Shown: one piece after another, positions 39,590-50,639 of the stretch
Layout: each line of letters starts with the position of its first letter
How positions within the stretch are numbered: position 1 is the stretch's first letter
Assembly (NCBI GenBank): GCA_030374765.1
Contig: JARGXX010000105.1
Span: 1 to 64,000 of the forward strand
Direction of reading: 5' to 3'
Length of the DNA stretch: 64,000 nt
Origin: Agarophyton chilense
Lineage: Eukaryota > Rhodophyta > Florideophyceae > Gracilariales > Gracilariaceae
Program-made: the position numbers and the translations under genes
Notes under the pieces: model-generated
The model's database searches: none
Seen by the model: only the letters and a program-made list of their open reading frames with translations
Told to the model about the DNA's origin: nothing

Positions 39590-40680
39590 CAAGAACTGCA
39601 GCACAAGGAGCCACAAATATTTTCCGACCCTACAAAGGTGTGATATGTGGATGAAACTAGTGTAAACGCATTGTACGGGAAGCAAGTGAAAAGGTTTCGG
39701 CCCAAAAGAATCTCATTTTCCCGGCCGCCATCACAACAGCAAGGAAAACGATAAGCATCTAACCGAAGTAATTGCCAATTCTGATGCTGGACAAATAATC
39801 TTGCTTTTTTTTATTGCTGCTGGGAAGAAAGATGTTCTGTTCTGGATGGACTTGATTGAGATACGCACGGCCTAGCTGCATCTCCTTAAATACCAATCGT
39901 TGAGCAGTTCAAACTGGATTCCAAGCGGAACTGTCTCGAAGTGTAAAAATAAAGGATCCATGGATGGACAAACATTTTTAGCATTCATATATCACTTTGC
40001 GAGGTTTTTCAGACGATTCGTACGACTGTATGACTCCATTTTCTGCTATTCAATGGATACAGTTCACGAAAAGCGCTCTTTTGGCTCCAATTGTGAAATG
40101 AAAACAACATTCAGGCAGTGCAACTTCCGGCTCACACGTCTGTTTTTCTCCAACCGTGCGACTCATGGGTAAATAGCATTTTAAAGCAGAAAAGAAGAAC
40201 TTCATGACGCCCTTATACTCACCGGAGAGTATCAAAACGCAAAAATGGCGTTCACAATCAAATGAGGAGTGCCACCATACTGCGTACTGACTCCAGATAA
40301 AATCCAATCAAGTTTCAGCCAAGTTGGACTATCCCCTATGGATTTCCAATTCTATAGTAACCTCCAGCAAAAAATGAACCGAAAAACACACGAAAAGAAC
40401 AATGAAGACCGTCTAAAGAATACAAGGGGGCACCATGCAAATCGCTTGAGAAGAACCGACTCAAGAATCTTCAAGAACGTCCAAAACGTCATTAAGACGT
40501 TCCGAAATCCAACGGAAGCCCTGAATGCTATTGAAAATATATTTCAGATTCAATGCACTACAAACTTGGTATCATGGGAGTGCGCACCTCTCCGCGCGCG
40601 TATCTGCAACATGCCAACGAAGAGGAGTCCCCTCGGGCGGTACGCCTGTGCTTTGGCTTACAAATAAAACTCATCTTGAA
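39590..40680 (+). mobile_element. Possible DDE transposase remnant (pogo/jerky-like)
   Basis: Interrupted plus-strand reading gives VDETSVNALYGKQVKRFRPK near 39650, FIAAGKKDVLFW near 39820, and NKGSMDGQTFLAFIYHFARF at 39945-40005. The last resembles the SMDSE.F..WL.HF block that follows the second strand of the DDE_1 catalytic core in pogo/jerky transposases. Frames break repeatedly, and terminal inverted repeats were not found. The assignment rests on these blocks only. Confidence 0.35.
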
Positions 40681-40699
40681 TATCCTGTGCGTACGTCAG

Positions 40700-43380
40700 A
40701 AGATAAGTGTAGTGCAATGCCCTCGGCGATATTCCGGTGTCGGATACTCATAAGTTGATATTGATACTCCCCTAGGGAATGCTTTACTTATGAGAGAAAA
40801 GTTGTAGGATTTGGGCGCTCTTGTAGCGTGGTATAGTTAGAAGGCAGGGATCCCCGTTATAATGGGTCCCCACATGAGAAGAACATTAATTAGAAATGTA
40901 GTAATATAATAAGTGGCACTAGATTAGTTTATATAATTTCTTTAATTAGTCTAGTGGCCACAGTAGAACAGTAATTTGGCTCCGGCGATCTCGCCGTCGC
41001 CATCACCAAGAAAATGGATACCGTGTGTTCGGCTCTAATTGTGACTGCCTTTGCAGGATTACAACTCCCTTCGGAGGGTATCCCAATTGCCATCGGTTCA
41101 GTTATCCCACCGGGATCTCTTAAGGATTGATTCTGACTACACTTTATTTGTTTTCCTGTTTCTTTTATTCCTATATTTTACTGTGTGTTACAGATTTCTT
41201 CTCCGCCTCAGTATTGGGTTGTTTCTCGGTTTCTTGTTATTTCTACCACTCCGTTGGAGTTTCCCCCTTTATTTATCCGTTTATTTTCCCTTTTCCAAGG
41301 GCTATCATCATTGTCATCGTACACTTCTTACTCGTTTCTATCCCCACTTCCGTGGTATATCCTGAAGTCTCCGTGGAGTTACGCCCACAGCTGGAAGATA
41401 CGGAAGGCTCTACGTTGAGTTTCCCTAAGAAGGGAGCAAGGCTTCGAACACCTTGAGTGTCTTTTTCCCTCGCTGGGTATTGCACTACAACAAGGAAAAC
41501 GCCTTGTGAACACATGGGCCAACGGAGATATCGAACTTGTCGGATGTGGCGGAGGTCGGACCTCATGGAAGTGGTCGAGCGTGGACACGTCTTGTTTCGA
41601 GTTTGTAGCATTTCGGTGATGAGGATGTGCCGTTAGCAGAGTTGTCGCGACGACGTTTGGGCTCGTGGGCAAATGCCCATGTTGCTTCAAGCGCGGGAGC
41701 CGCAAAGCGCGACGCCGAAGCGCTCTCGCGCTTGCAGTCTACGGTTTAGGGGTGGTGAAAAGGGAGTCGGATGGCCGGCGGTGGCCTCTCATATAAAGCC
41801 ACAGCCCTCTATTGGTGGGTTTGCAAGGGGGGAAAATCTTTGGTTCTGATGGCATCGTGCCATATTTTTGAGATGCGAAATGTGTCCCAAGTTAGACCGT
41901 TGGGATTGCTACTTCCTCACCATGCTTGTTAGCACGCCACCTTCACAGCCACTCCTAGCACGCAACCTACACTGTCGCCGTCTCAACAAACAATTCGCCG
42001 CCACAAAATCATCTTCTCAACAGAACTTATCGTGCAAAGTTCAGCGCTTTCATTCACACCACATGTACAGCTGGAGATAATTGTAAGCATTATATCTTTT
42101 GTATGTAGCTTCGCACCAAAAATAAAGTTTACAGAAATATTTGTAAAGCTTCTGATTTTATTTGAATGGTTTTGGAATGGACTCACTAGGTTTTTGGCTG
42201 CAGTTGGAAGTTTGACTGGCTTTCTCTATAGTTTTTGACTGCATTCAAGATTTTGAATGAGTTCTTGTTCATGGTTTTGACTGAATTTAAAGGTTTGAAT
42301 GGTGCAATCATTCTTGTTTTTGAATCCAATCAATTGTATCGTAAGGCGTACTTTGAATGCACAGTAAGTCAGAAGTAGTAAAAAATCGAAGCAGTCATTT
42401 TATCGTAGCAAATTTTTACAATTCAAACTTTAGGATGTTTTATTAGGAAGATACTATGAGAACCTCTCGATGAATATTGTGGCCGCTTTCTTTTGAATGT
42501 GACGCGGTGGTTCAGATTAGAAAATAAATGTCACCGAAAATAAAAGACCTTTGAATATGATATTATCCTTCCAATACAGTTTTCTTCTCCTAAATCTTTT
42601 TGAAACGGCGCGCAACCAAAACTTTGTGTCGATGGTTACAAAAAATCAAATTTTCTGGCTTCTAGTGAGACACTCCGAATTTATATCGATTTTTTTCAGC
42701 CTTTCTACTTCTGCGCTAATAAAATCCAAGCGCAAAAAAAATTCTTAAAAAGCTCTTCTAAGAAAAAAAATATGAACTTTATATGTTTTCTCTCTATACC
42801 TGAAACGAGCGTTTTGCAGAAAACATTACGCGGAATCGTTTAAATCAGTATTACTTCGAGTATTATATTTTAGTTTTTCACTATTTTTTACGACTGTAAC
42901 GACCTTTTCTTTCTGTGAGAGCTATTTACACATTTCTAGCACATTTTGTACATATAGACCATCTTCCTTCTAATTGGAAGTATTCAAATAGTCTGAAAGA
43001 CTGTGCTCCATTTAACTACTGAAAAATGTCTTCTAAGCTTGAAAATATGAGCGTTTAGCTCCGATTGGATACCATCGTACAAAGCATACTAACAGAAGCC
43101 CCAGGCGGCCTTCAAAATATAGGATCGTCATCTATCACAACACACAGTTAAGAAAGTGCGGAGGTAACATTATATTTCCTGTGGGATGTTTTTCTAATAC
43201 TTTAATTTTTTTCGAGGATGTGCGAGTTATGAAAAGCACCGCTTTAAAAAGTTTAACGGCCTACTTACACGGCTGGCGCATGCAATATACACGTACGCAG
43301 GCTCCGTTGCCCCAGCACATGGTATTGACTAAAACACGTGTTGCACAGTTAGATTTGAGGTAGTTGCTTGTATTGCTGGA
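40700..43380. other. AT-rich repeat-like region without genes
   Basis: It contains an imperfect inverted repeat near 40913-40963 (GGCACTAGATTAG and CTAGTGGCC) and pyrimidine-rich stretches around 41040-41480 that look like the leader-type sequence at 43.4 and 52.1 kb. The short frames are not supported as genes. Confidence 0.4.
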
Positions 43381-43399
43381 TACTTTTGATATTTATCCT

Positions 43400-44060
43400 A
43401 TTGTTTTACACTTATGTAGGAAGAATTACTCCAAAACTCAATTCCCGAAACTACTTCGGTGACTCCGCCGAGACACCAAGTAAACACTCGATCTAACGGT
43501 TCTTGGCTCTATACTTTTTAGCCTGCGTTAGTACTCACACCCCTTAGAGGCTAGTCCGCGTCTTTAGCGACCTGTCTATCCGCCTTGCTTCAAAAGAAGT
43601 TTCACCGACACTGTATTCTTCTCTTTATTTACATTGTCCTGGAATTATCACCGCAGTAATGGATTTCTCCTCTCTTTACCGTTATATTTTTCGTTTACTT
43701 CATCCACATTCTCGTGGTTTCGGGGTTTCTCCTGGTTGGTGGTTAATTTGTTGCTTACGTGGCGCCGGGCTCTGGATACGTTTTTGTTGTCGTCATCACT
43801 ATAGTAGACTTGTGACCTCCCCGAAGAATATCCTTCGCTCCTTTGTGGATTCTACAGCTTATTTTCTACTCTTCTCTCTTGTTGTGAAGTTTAACCTTTA
43901 ACTTATTCCCTGTCTTAGTCGTATTTAGCTTGAGAGGCTCCGCTTGTTGATCAATCATCTTCAGGGGAAGATCCAAACATCTTCTTGGTTGTTTTACCTT
44001 GTAAAATTACAGCACAGGAAGGTATGGACGGTTTAAAAACAAGGCAAAAATCCTGATCAG
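43400..44060 (+). repeat. Diverged copy A of a leader/LTR-like repeat family
   Basis: It shares ordered blocks with 52080-52700: ACACTTATGTAGG against ACGCTTATGTAGG, GACACCAAGTAAAC, TAGTCCGCG, AAGTTTCACCGACACTGT against GAGTTTCACGGACACTGT, GGCGCCGGGCTCT against GGCACCGGGCTTT, and ACGGTTTAAAAACAA against ACGGTTTAAACAAC. These are two worn copies of one family, possibly the 5' part of a retroelement. Confidence 0.6.
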
Positions 44061-44115
44061 TTTGTGGCTTATCTGCGCAGACGACCAAGACAAGAGGTTG
44101 GGGGTTCATACCGTT

Positions 44116-44211
44116 TGTGAGTGGAAGGCACTGCCTCTCTCTCTCTGTTTACTTCGCTATCGTCGTCGTATCCCTTATGTACTGTTCTCCTGACTGTAAT
44201 GCTGTTTGAAA
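44116..44211 (-). repeat. 3' LTR of the copia element
   Basis: 96 bp, a direct repeat of 48361-48456. It contains the last 20 codons and stop of the RNase H frame (stop at 44149-44151). Confidence 0.88.
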
Positions 44212-47200
44212 TATCGAAAAATGTGGCGCAGCAAGAGTCGGTGATGGTGTTTGACAGTCCCCGGTTGGTGCGGCACATTTTGAACTTGGTGCTGGTCTGA
44301 TGTGTAGGGTATCTCGGAGATGTTTGAAACGGTCGCTATTGAGAGGTTTGGTGAAGGTGTCGGCTTGCATGTCGTCCGTCAGTATTCGGTGCAGCTGGAT
44401 CATGTTGGCTCTTACGTGGTAATGCAGGAAATGATGTCGGATATCTATATAATTGCGTTGTTTTGTTGGAGCTTGGTTTGCGGCTATGAGAATGGCGGAT
44501 CGGTTGTCTATGAAGTGAGGTGTGGGTTGTGGTGATTCTCCCGTCGCGTCTCGCATAAGTTTGTACAGCCATGTTGTGTGTCTGGTGGCGTCTGTGGCCG
44601 CTATGTACTCGGCTTCTGTCGTTGACAACGCGACGATGTTCTGCTTTCGAGATGTCCACGATATTGGAGTGTCGTTTATACAATGTACCGTTCCGGTAAT
44701 GGACTTCCTGTTCTTCTCGTTGGAAAAATCCGCATCACTTTATGCCTTGAGTAGGTGGTCAGTGCTTCTACTTTTCTTCTTGGAGGGGAACCATAGGCCG
44801 TGCGTGCGTGTACCTTTGAGGTAGCGGAGTTTGCATTTGAGTGCTTGTGCGTGGTGCTTTTGCGGGTTGGTCATGTGTTGTGAAAGTCGGTTGGTGGCGT
44901 ACGCGATGTCGGGGCGGGTGCTGTCGGTAATATACCGGATTTCTCCTAGTGTTTGTCGGTATCTTGATGCGTCCGCTGATGAAAGCAGCTGCGAGGTTGG
45001 TTGTTGATCTAGGGCTTTGAGGTTGTTGTAGGGTGTCTTCGTGGGATTACAGTGCTTCATGTTCGTTTGTTGTAAGACTGCGTCGATTGCATCCGGTCGG
45101 GAGACGTGGATTCCTGTCGGTCCTCTCGTGATTGTGTAGTTCAGAAATCTGGTTGGTGGGCCGAGTCGTTTGACTTTGTATTTCCTAAGAAGCTGTTGAT
45201 ATAGGTCGTCGATGTGCTCCTGATCGGATGCTAGTACGAGAAAGTCGTCAATGGTTGTACTGACTATCGTGTAGCCGGTGGTAGTGCGGCGTGTGTAGAG
45301 GCATGGGTCATGCTCGGAGCTTTGAAAGCCTAGAGAGCTGAGAAAAGTTTGAAGTCCATGGTTGTAATAGTATGCTGCGGGTGGAGAGCCATAGAGATTT
45401 CCGACTAGTTGTCCGTAGGTGCTTGGGTGTCGAAATGTGCCGTTGATTTTGGCATCTGTTTAACATAGATGGGCCGTGTGTGCTGATAATTTTCGTGAAG
45501 ATATGCCAATTTGATGTCAAAGTGCTCCATTGGCATGTTGTGAGTGGCGTGAAGAGCAATAAGTATGCGTTGTGTGGTTCTGTCAGCAGTGTATGTTGTG
45601 GTGTGCTTTGCGTCGTAGTGGAGTCCTGGTTTCATCAAGTCTCCTCTGAGGTTACAACGTGCTTTTCTTTGAATAATGTGACCCTCTGCGGATCTCTTGT
45701 ATCGGTAAAGCATCATGAGGGGGATGACCGATTCGGGTGGTGGTTTGAACTCGTTGGGTAGCCATTTGATGCTTTGATGGTTGTCGAGATTTTGAAGTTC
45801 CTGATCATGTGCGTGTTGCCATAGATCTGCGTCTGGGTATTTTCTGGCTTGGGGAAGGTTGGCGGGTGGAGGCGTGTTGATGCTTATTGTTGTGGGTGTG
45901 GGCTGTTGGTGTGCCGATCTGGTTTTGAATGCTGTGGACGTGGTGGAAGTGGGGTCTGTTTTCGCATGGTATGGGTGGAAATCCATTGCCCTGATTGGGT
46001 GGTATGTGTTGGTTCTAAGGTTGAGGATCATGATGTGGTCTAGCGACAGGGCGTACATGTATCGCGCTGGTTCTGCTCTTGTCTCGAGCTTCTTTTTGGG
46101 TGCGTAAGCCGGTATTGTCCCCAGTTGACCGAATGTAAATATGCGCTGGAGTGTGGGTGTTGTGTTGTACCACAATTTGTAAGGTGATGTATTGGTCGTT
46201 GTGTGATGTAGTAGGTTGTACTTGAAGATGGTGTCTCTGGCTGCGTCCTCCCAGTAGGCTTCGTCTGGGTCTGCTGTTTTCAGTAGTGCTCTGACTGACT
46301 CCATGATGGTTTTGTTGAGGCGTTCGGCGATGCCGTTTTCTTGTGGTGGATGCGGTGTTCGGAGGTGGTGTCGTACTTTGTGTTTGGCGTAGATGGTTTG
46401 CATTTTGTTTGAAATGTATTCTTTGGCATTGTCGCTGCGAAAGTCTTGGAGTGGGTGACCCATATGTGTACAGATATGCTGAAGCGTTGCGTCGATGTGC
46501 TGAGGTATGTCCTTTCGGTCTCTAATGAAGTGGGCGATGGCAAACTTGCTGGCTGCGCAAACAATTAAGAGCATATGATTATTACCATGTACGAAGGTGG
46601 GTTTGATAGGGCCGCATGTGTCCGAGCTAACATAAGCGCTTGTGGGGTAATTGTGCTGCTTGGGTTTGTGTGGGGCTGGTTGGCGTTTGGCATGGGCACA
46701 TGCAGTACATGTGAGGGGGATGTCTGACGGTATTTTTGACGGAATGGTTGGTATGAGGCGGTGTAGTGCTGTGAGTGCCAGTTTCTGTGGGTGTGCATGA
46801 TTAAGGCGTATATGCCAGTCATGCGTTTTCAGCTGTATGGTGGAGGGAGTTCGGAAGTGACCGGGATTACTGAGTTTTCGTAGAGAGTTCGTGGAGTCGG
46901 CTTTGTGTGGTTTGCTAGTCAGGGGGGGTGCGGAGGGTGATGGGGTTTTTGTTTTCGGGGGGGGGATCTGCTGGTTTGACTAGAGGCTTTGGTGAGGTCT
47001 TCTTGGCACGTTTGATCTTAGAGTGTTTAAATTGTATGGCACGGGCGGTGCTCGCTTGAGCTGTGTTTACAGTGGCTGCTTCGAGTGTGTACTGATCATT
47101 TTTCCATGGTGCCGTTGCGAGTGTTGCGGGAGGGTTGTGTGATGTATCCATTATATAGCCGTTGTGTGGTGTGAATACTACAAGGCCGTATCGGCTTGCT

Positions 47201-48258
47201 AAATCCTTGACTGAGAGAAGATTGTGACGGATGTCTGGATTTGTAACGGCGTGAGTTCTGAATGTCCTATTGGTGTTCGTCTTCAGTTGAAGCGTTCCAC
47301 TGTGCGTGCATCGGGTCTGATGATGGGTGGCAGATTGGGTCAGGAGGGGGTTGGTCAGGGGATTTATATGGGGAAGGGAATAGCGGATGTGGGTGGGGTG
47401 CGCGCCGCTGTCAAGGACAAACGTACCAACTGTGTCTGCTTCCGGATCGGGTGCTGCGTCAGCTGTGTGGTCTGATTGGTGTTGGGATGCGGGAATGCCG
47501 GTGTACATGTGATGTGTAAGTGGTTGGGGCTGATGCTGATAGGGTTACGGGGGAGGCGCCGCTCTCGCGTGTATATAGTCTGCTTGCGGTTTGGCGACAC
47601 GGAATTTGGGGTGACCTTGGTCCCTGCATTGAGAGTCTGTGTGCTTGCATCGGATACCGAGTGCTTTGTGGTACGAGCATAGTTGGTTTGGGGGAACTAG
47701 GCGTATGGGGTAGGGGAGTCGTCTGTTGAGTGTGCGTTGGTGATATTGCGTGCGTGGGACTCCGTAGTCCCCGGTGAATCTAGAGGTGGTCTGCATTGTT
47801 GCTGGTCCTGCTTGCGCTGGTTGATATAAGTTGTTGAGGGATTTGAAAATCCTGATAAAGTTTCGCACCGTGCTGGGTTTGTTGGAGAGTATATGACCTA
47901 AGATAGGGGTCAGCGTCGTCTATTTCTTCAGGCCATGTATGATGAAGTCGATTGTGGTGTCTTCTTCGGCTATGTTGGGGTATCGGGCTGCAACCATCTT
48001 CTTGCGTACCGCCAAGTGTTCTTTGAAGTAGGCTTCTATGTTCGTGATGTCTTGCAGCTCGATGCTCTCTGCTTCGGTTTTTAGAAATTGGTGATCATCC
48101 TTTGTAGTTTGTTTGATGTGCTTGATGATATCTGTGGTCCATTGTGATTGGGGATGAAGTGATGGATTGTGTTGTGTCGACGGGTGTGTGGTTGTCTTTG
48201 GATGTACTGATGGCGTTGGTGTATAGTTCTTGTATTTCTGGATCTCGGCGGAGTTCAC
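44149..48258 (-). pseudogene. gag-pol: copia gag-pol, broken by stops and frameshifts
   Basis: Read in order on the minus strand. Gag is at 48258-47920 (STQHNPSLHPQSQWTTDIIK, HLAVRKKMVAARYPNIAEED) and ends with TAG in KK*TTL; a Cys/His knuckle-like CSYHKALGIRCKH lies near 47660. Protease is at 47508-46915 with FVLDSGAHPTHI. Integrase has ACAHAKRQP and the DDE triad SSDTCGPI, FRSDNAKEY, NGIAERLN (46740-46250). RT has WLPNEFKPPPESVIP, FDIKLAYLHENY and TIDDFLVLASD (about 45780-45200). RNase H is at 45060-44149 with LSTTEAEYIAATDAT and RNYIDIRHHFLHYHV. Frame changes occur near 46.9, 46.57, 45.4 and 44.7 kb. Integrase before RT identifies Ty1/copia. Confidence 0.88.
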
Positions 48259-48343
48259 GGCCGAGGCGGCGTGTCAGGCGGAGTTGGTGGGGAACCGTGT
48301 TGGAGCGGGGTGTGGTGAATATTCAGGTTTGCGGCAGTGGCAG

Positions 48344-48360
48344 CGAATGGGACCATAACC
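48344..48360 (-). other. Primer-binding site, initiator-tRNA-Met anticodon type
   Basis: Directly next to the 5' LTR, the minus strand reads GGTTATGGTCCCATTCG. Drosophila copia uses a nearly identical site that pairs with the anticodon region of initiator tRNA-Met after the tRNA is cut in half. The internal CAT complement matches that use. Confidence 0.65.
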
Positions 48361-48456
48361 TGTGAGTGGAAGGCACTGCCTCTCTCTCTCTGTTTACTTC
48401 GCTATCGTCATCGTATTTCTTATGTACTGTTCTCCTGACTGTAATGCTGTTTGACA
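48361..48456 (-). repeat. 5' LTR of the copia element
   Basis: 96 bp, ends ...TTTGACA in plus reading, followed by the target duplication CCGTT. Confidence 0.88.
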
Positions 48457-48461
48457 CCGTT

Positions 48462-49490
48462 TATTGCCACTAGTGGCGGTCGAGCACTGATACTTCAGTA
48501 TACGGCAGATTTGGCCCTACTGTATTTCCTACCCTATTCTAAGTAGAACTGAAACAATTATTAAAGCTGATCCAGTTTTTCATCTACGTATACCTGCGCA
48601 GTAATCCTGTTGCCTGTCCTGTCACGGGGAAATTTACTCTATTCCTGCGTCCACGGGTCTGGCAATTGCATCTCCGCTCGGGTACTCGGACGTGCCACCT
48701 AAGCAGGTGGCCGCCACCACCCATGTGCACACGTCGTCCATCGATACGCCAATCCGCCTAAACCGTAACCTTCCGCCCCTATACGACACAGCGGCGAACG
48801 CTTCACTGGCCCCCTGCACTGCAGCAAATGCCTCACATATTTTCATTAAGTATAGGTTTGCAGTTTCAGCGGCAACTGCCTTAGTCGATCCCACACGGCA
48901 AACGCTTCACCTTTTCATATTATTTAAGAGCTCAAAACCAAAGACAAAAATGTTTTTTGGGAGGTATAATATTGGCTGACATCGTCCGAGAGGGAACTTG
49001 GAGACATCAGGAGCCTCTTTTATAGAAGTATAGAACGTTATAAGAAAAAGGCTGTAACGGATTACTACGATATATATACTCTTTTGTGCTTGTAAATTGC
49101 TCTATTTGCTGCTAGTATCATTTTAAGAAGCACGGAAAGCAATAAGAATATAAAATCTATAATTATTTTCCCAAAGAGAAATTATGGCTATGGCACCAGC
49201 AATGACATAGAAGGTCCGGCCAATGCTGCCATTTTGAACTCGAGTGTTTCAACAATACTGAAACACTGACCGCGTTTTGCTACCTTTAAATATAACCTTG
49301 TATTAGTCTCTTTAAGTACTTCGAAAGAACTGTAAAAGCATTAAACGAAGATTTATATATCTATGACTTATTATACCATCGCTCCACGTCTGAATCAGAA
49401 TTGGAGCACTTTTGTGCAGAGTAAAAAGTCAAAAACGACCAATAAACACACCACTTTTCTCTCTTCCCCTGATACCTTCTTAGATCCAAT
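48462..49490. other. Region without a supported gene
   Basis: The frame at 48692-48979 (95 codons, MPPKQVAATTHVHTSS) has an ATG but no family resemblance or regulatory context. The rest is AT-rich. Confidence 0.4.
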
Positions 49491-49499
49491 ATAACCACG

Positions 49500-50350
49500 C
49501 TTTGTCCAAAAGAAAACGTTTATCAGACGTTGAAAAAGCTCAAATCCTTGCCCACCGCCTTCATGGTTTGAGCCATGAACACATCGCTGAAACGCTTGTA
49601 ATTCACCGTACTACCGTCCAGAAAATTTTAGAGGCCCACAAAACATAGTCAGAAAAATCTGGAAACCCCAAGATAAAAACCTCACCGACAGTATTAAGAG
49701 AGCCATTATTTCGAAAGATAAAATACGTCAGTCACCAGCATGTGAGCTTTAAAAAATGTACTCTCTCATATTACGCGTGCAAAGGGTAGAGCAAATGATA
49801 CGAGTGGTTCCTTACTCTAAATAGCAGAAAATGAAGAACAGAGTATACATTACTTGTAAACACAAAACTACCCGTCTAATGTCGGCCAAGGAAAAGCTTT
49901 CATCGAAAAATCCTGACCTGGAAAAAGTTATCTTTTTGGACGAAAAGGTGTTTAATTTTGATGGGGCAGATGGTCCCCCTAAGTATTGGTATGACTTAAG
50001 AAAGAAACCGGAAATTTTCACAAAGGAGCCAGGGAATAAAAGTGGTTATGGTTTGGGCAGCTATATCTTACTATTGATTTGTTAAGACTGATGCAGTTGA
50101 TGATAATATATATGCAAAACGCTACATTGGAACTCTAGATAAGGATTCAATACCGTTTGTTGGTGCTCCTTCTGGGGAAAACTGGATATTTATGCATAAT
50201 AACGATAGCCTTCATCTTGGAAATGTTATAAAAAATTGTTAGAAAAGGTAAAATTATTGGACTGGCCAGCAAAAAGCCCAAACATGACCGTTTTTGAGAG
50301 TGTTCGTGATTGTCTAACGAATCGTGTCTGTGTATAACACAGGCATGAAG
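49500..50350 (+). mobile_element. Decayed Tc1/mariner transposase
   Basis: An N-terminal HTH block at 49506-49640 (KRKRLSDVEKAQILAHRLHG, HEHIAETLVIHRTTVQKILE) is followed, with frame breaks, by LSSKNPDLEKVIFLDEKVFN at 49890-49965, where D is the first catalytic Asp. Next come YWYDLRKKPEIFTK, a worn second-Asp block (FMHNNDSLHLGNV, about 50190) and LDWPAKSPNMTVFESVRDCL (about 50260-50320) with the third acidic residue. Order and spacing fit the DD34E type. Stops and frameshifts make it inactive. Terminal inverted repeats were not located. Confidence 0.78.
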
Positions 50351-50529
50351 CTTGTCTGTGAAGAACACAGGCATTGAAATGATCTTAAGGTTAAAACAAT
50401 AATTGAGGTAGCCATCACAGTTACTCTTCATACCTGAAGTTCAATCCAGACTTATATGCTGGTCCCAAAATGTAATAACCGGAATGGGTACATAACTGAA
50501 ACTCTAACAATTCAATATCATCTACCAAC

Positions 50530-50634
50530 GCAATTAAACTAGTTCTCTACTAAATTCAACTAGTTCTCTACGCAATTCAACTTGTTTTCTACGCAATTCA
50601 ATTAGTTCTCCACGCAATTCAACTAGTTCTCCAT
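50530..50634. repeat. Tandem repeat, 21-bp unit, five copies
   Basis: Five consecutive 21-mers of the form GCAATTCAACTAGTTCTCTAC, starting at 50530, 50551, 50572, 50593 and 50614, each with one to four changes. There are no spacers. Confidence 0.92.
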
Positions 50635-50639
50635 TGACG

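Larger units (their letters stand above)
44116..48456 (-). mobile_element. Ty1/copia LTR retrotransposon with 96-bp LTRs
   Basis: A 4341-bp element on the minus strand, bounded by TG...CA in the plus reading (the inner end of the left LTR is mutated) and flanked by CCGTT on both sides (44111-44115 and 48457-48461). The two LTRs are only 96 bp and differ at about four positions. The order gag, protease, integrase, RT, RNase H is that of copia. The 5' LTR (right side) is followed on the minus strand by GGTTATGGTCCCATTCG, a copia-type primer site. Coding is broken by stops and frameshifts, so the copy is probably inactive. Confidence 0.9.

Noticed and set aside
45849-46107. Plus-strand Val/Gly/Cys-rich frames over the copia element
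   Set aside because: Antisense shadows of the His/Thr/Pro-rich copia integrase-RT region.
50530-50634. Short direct repeats as a CRISPR array
   Set aside because: The 21-bp units are contiguous without spacers, degenerate, and the genome is eukaryotic.
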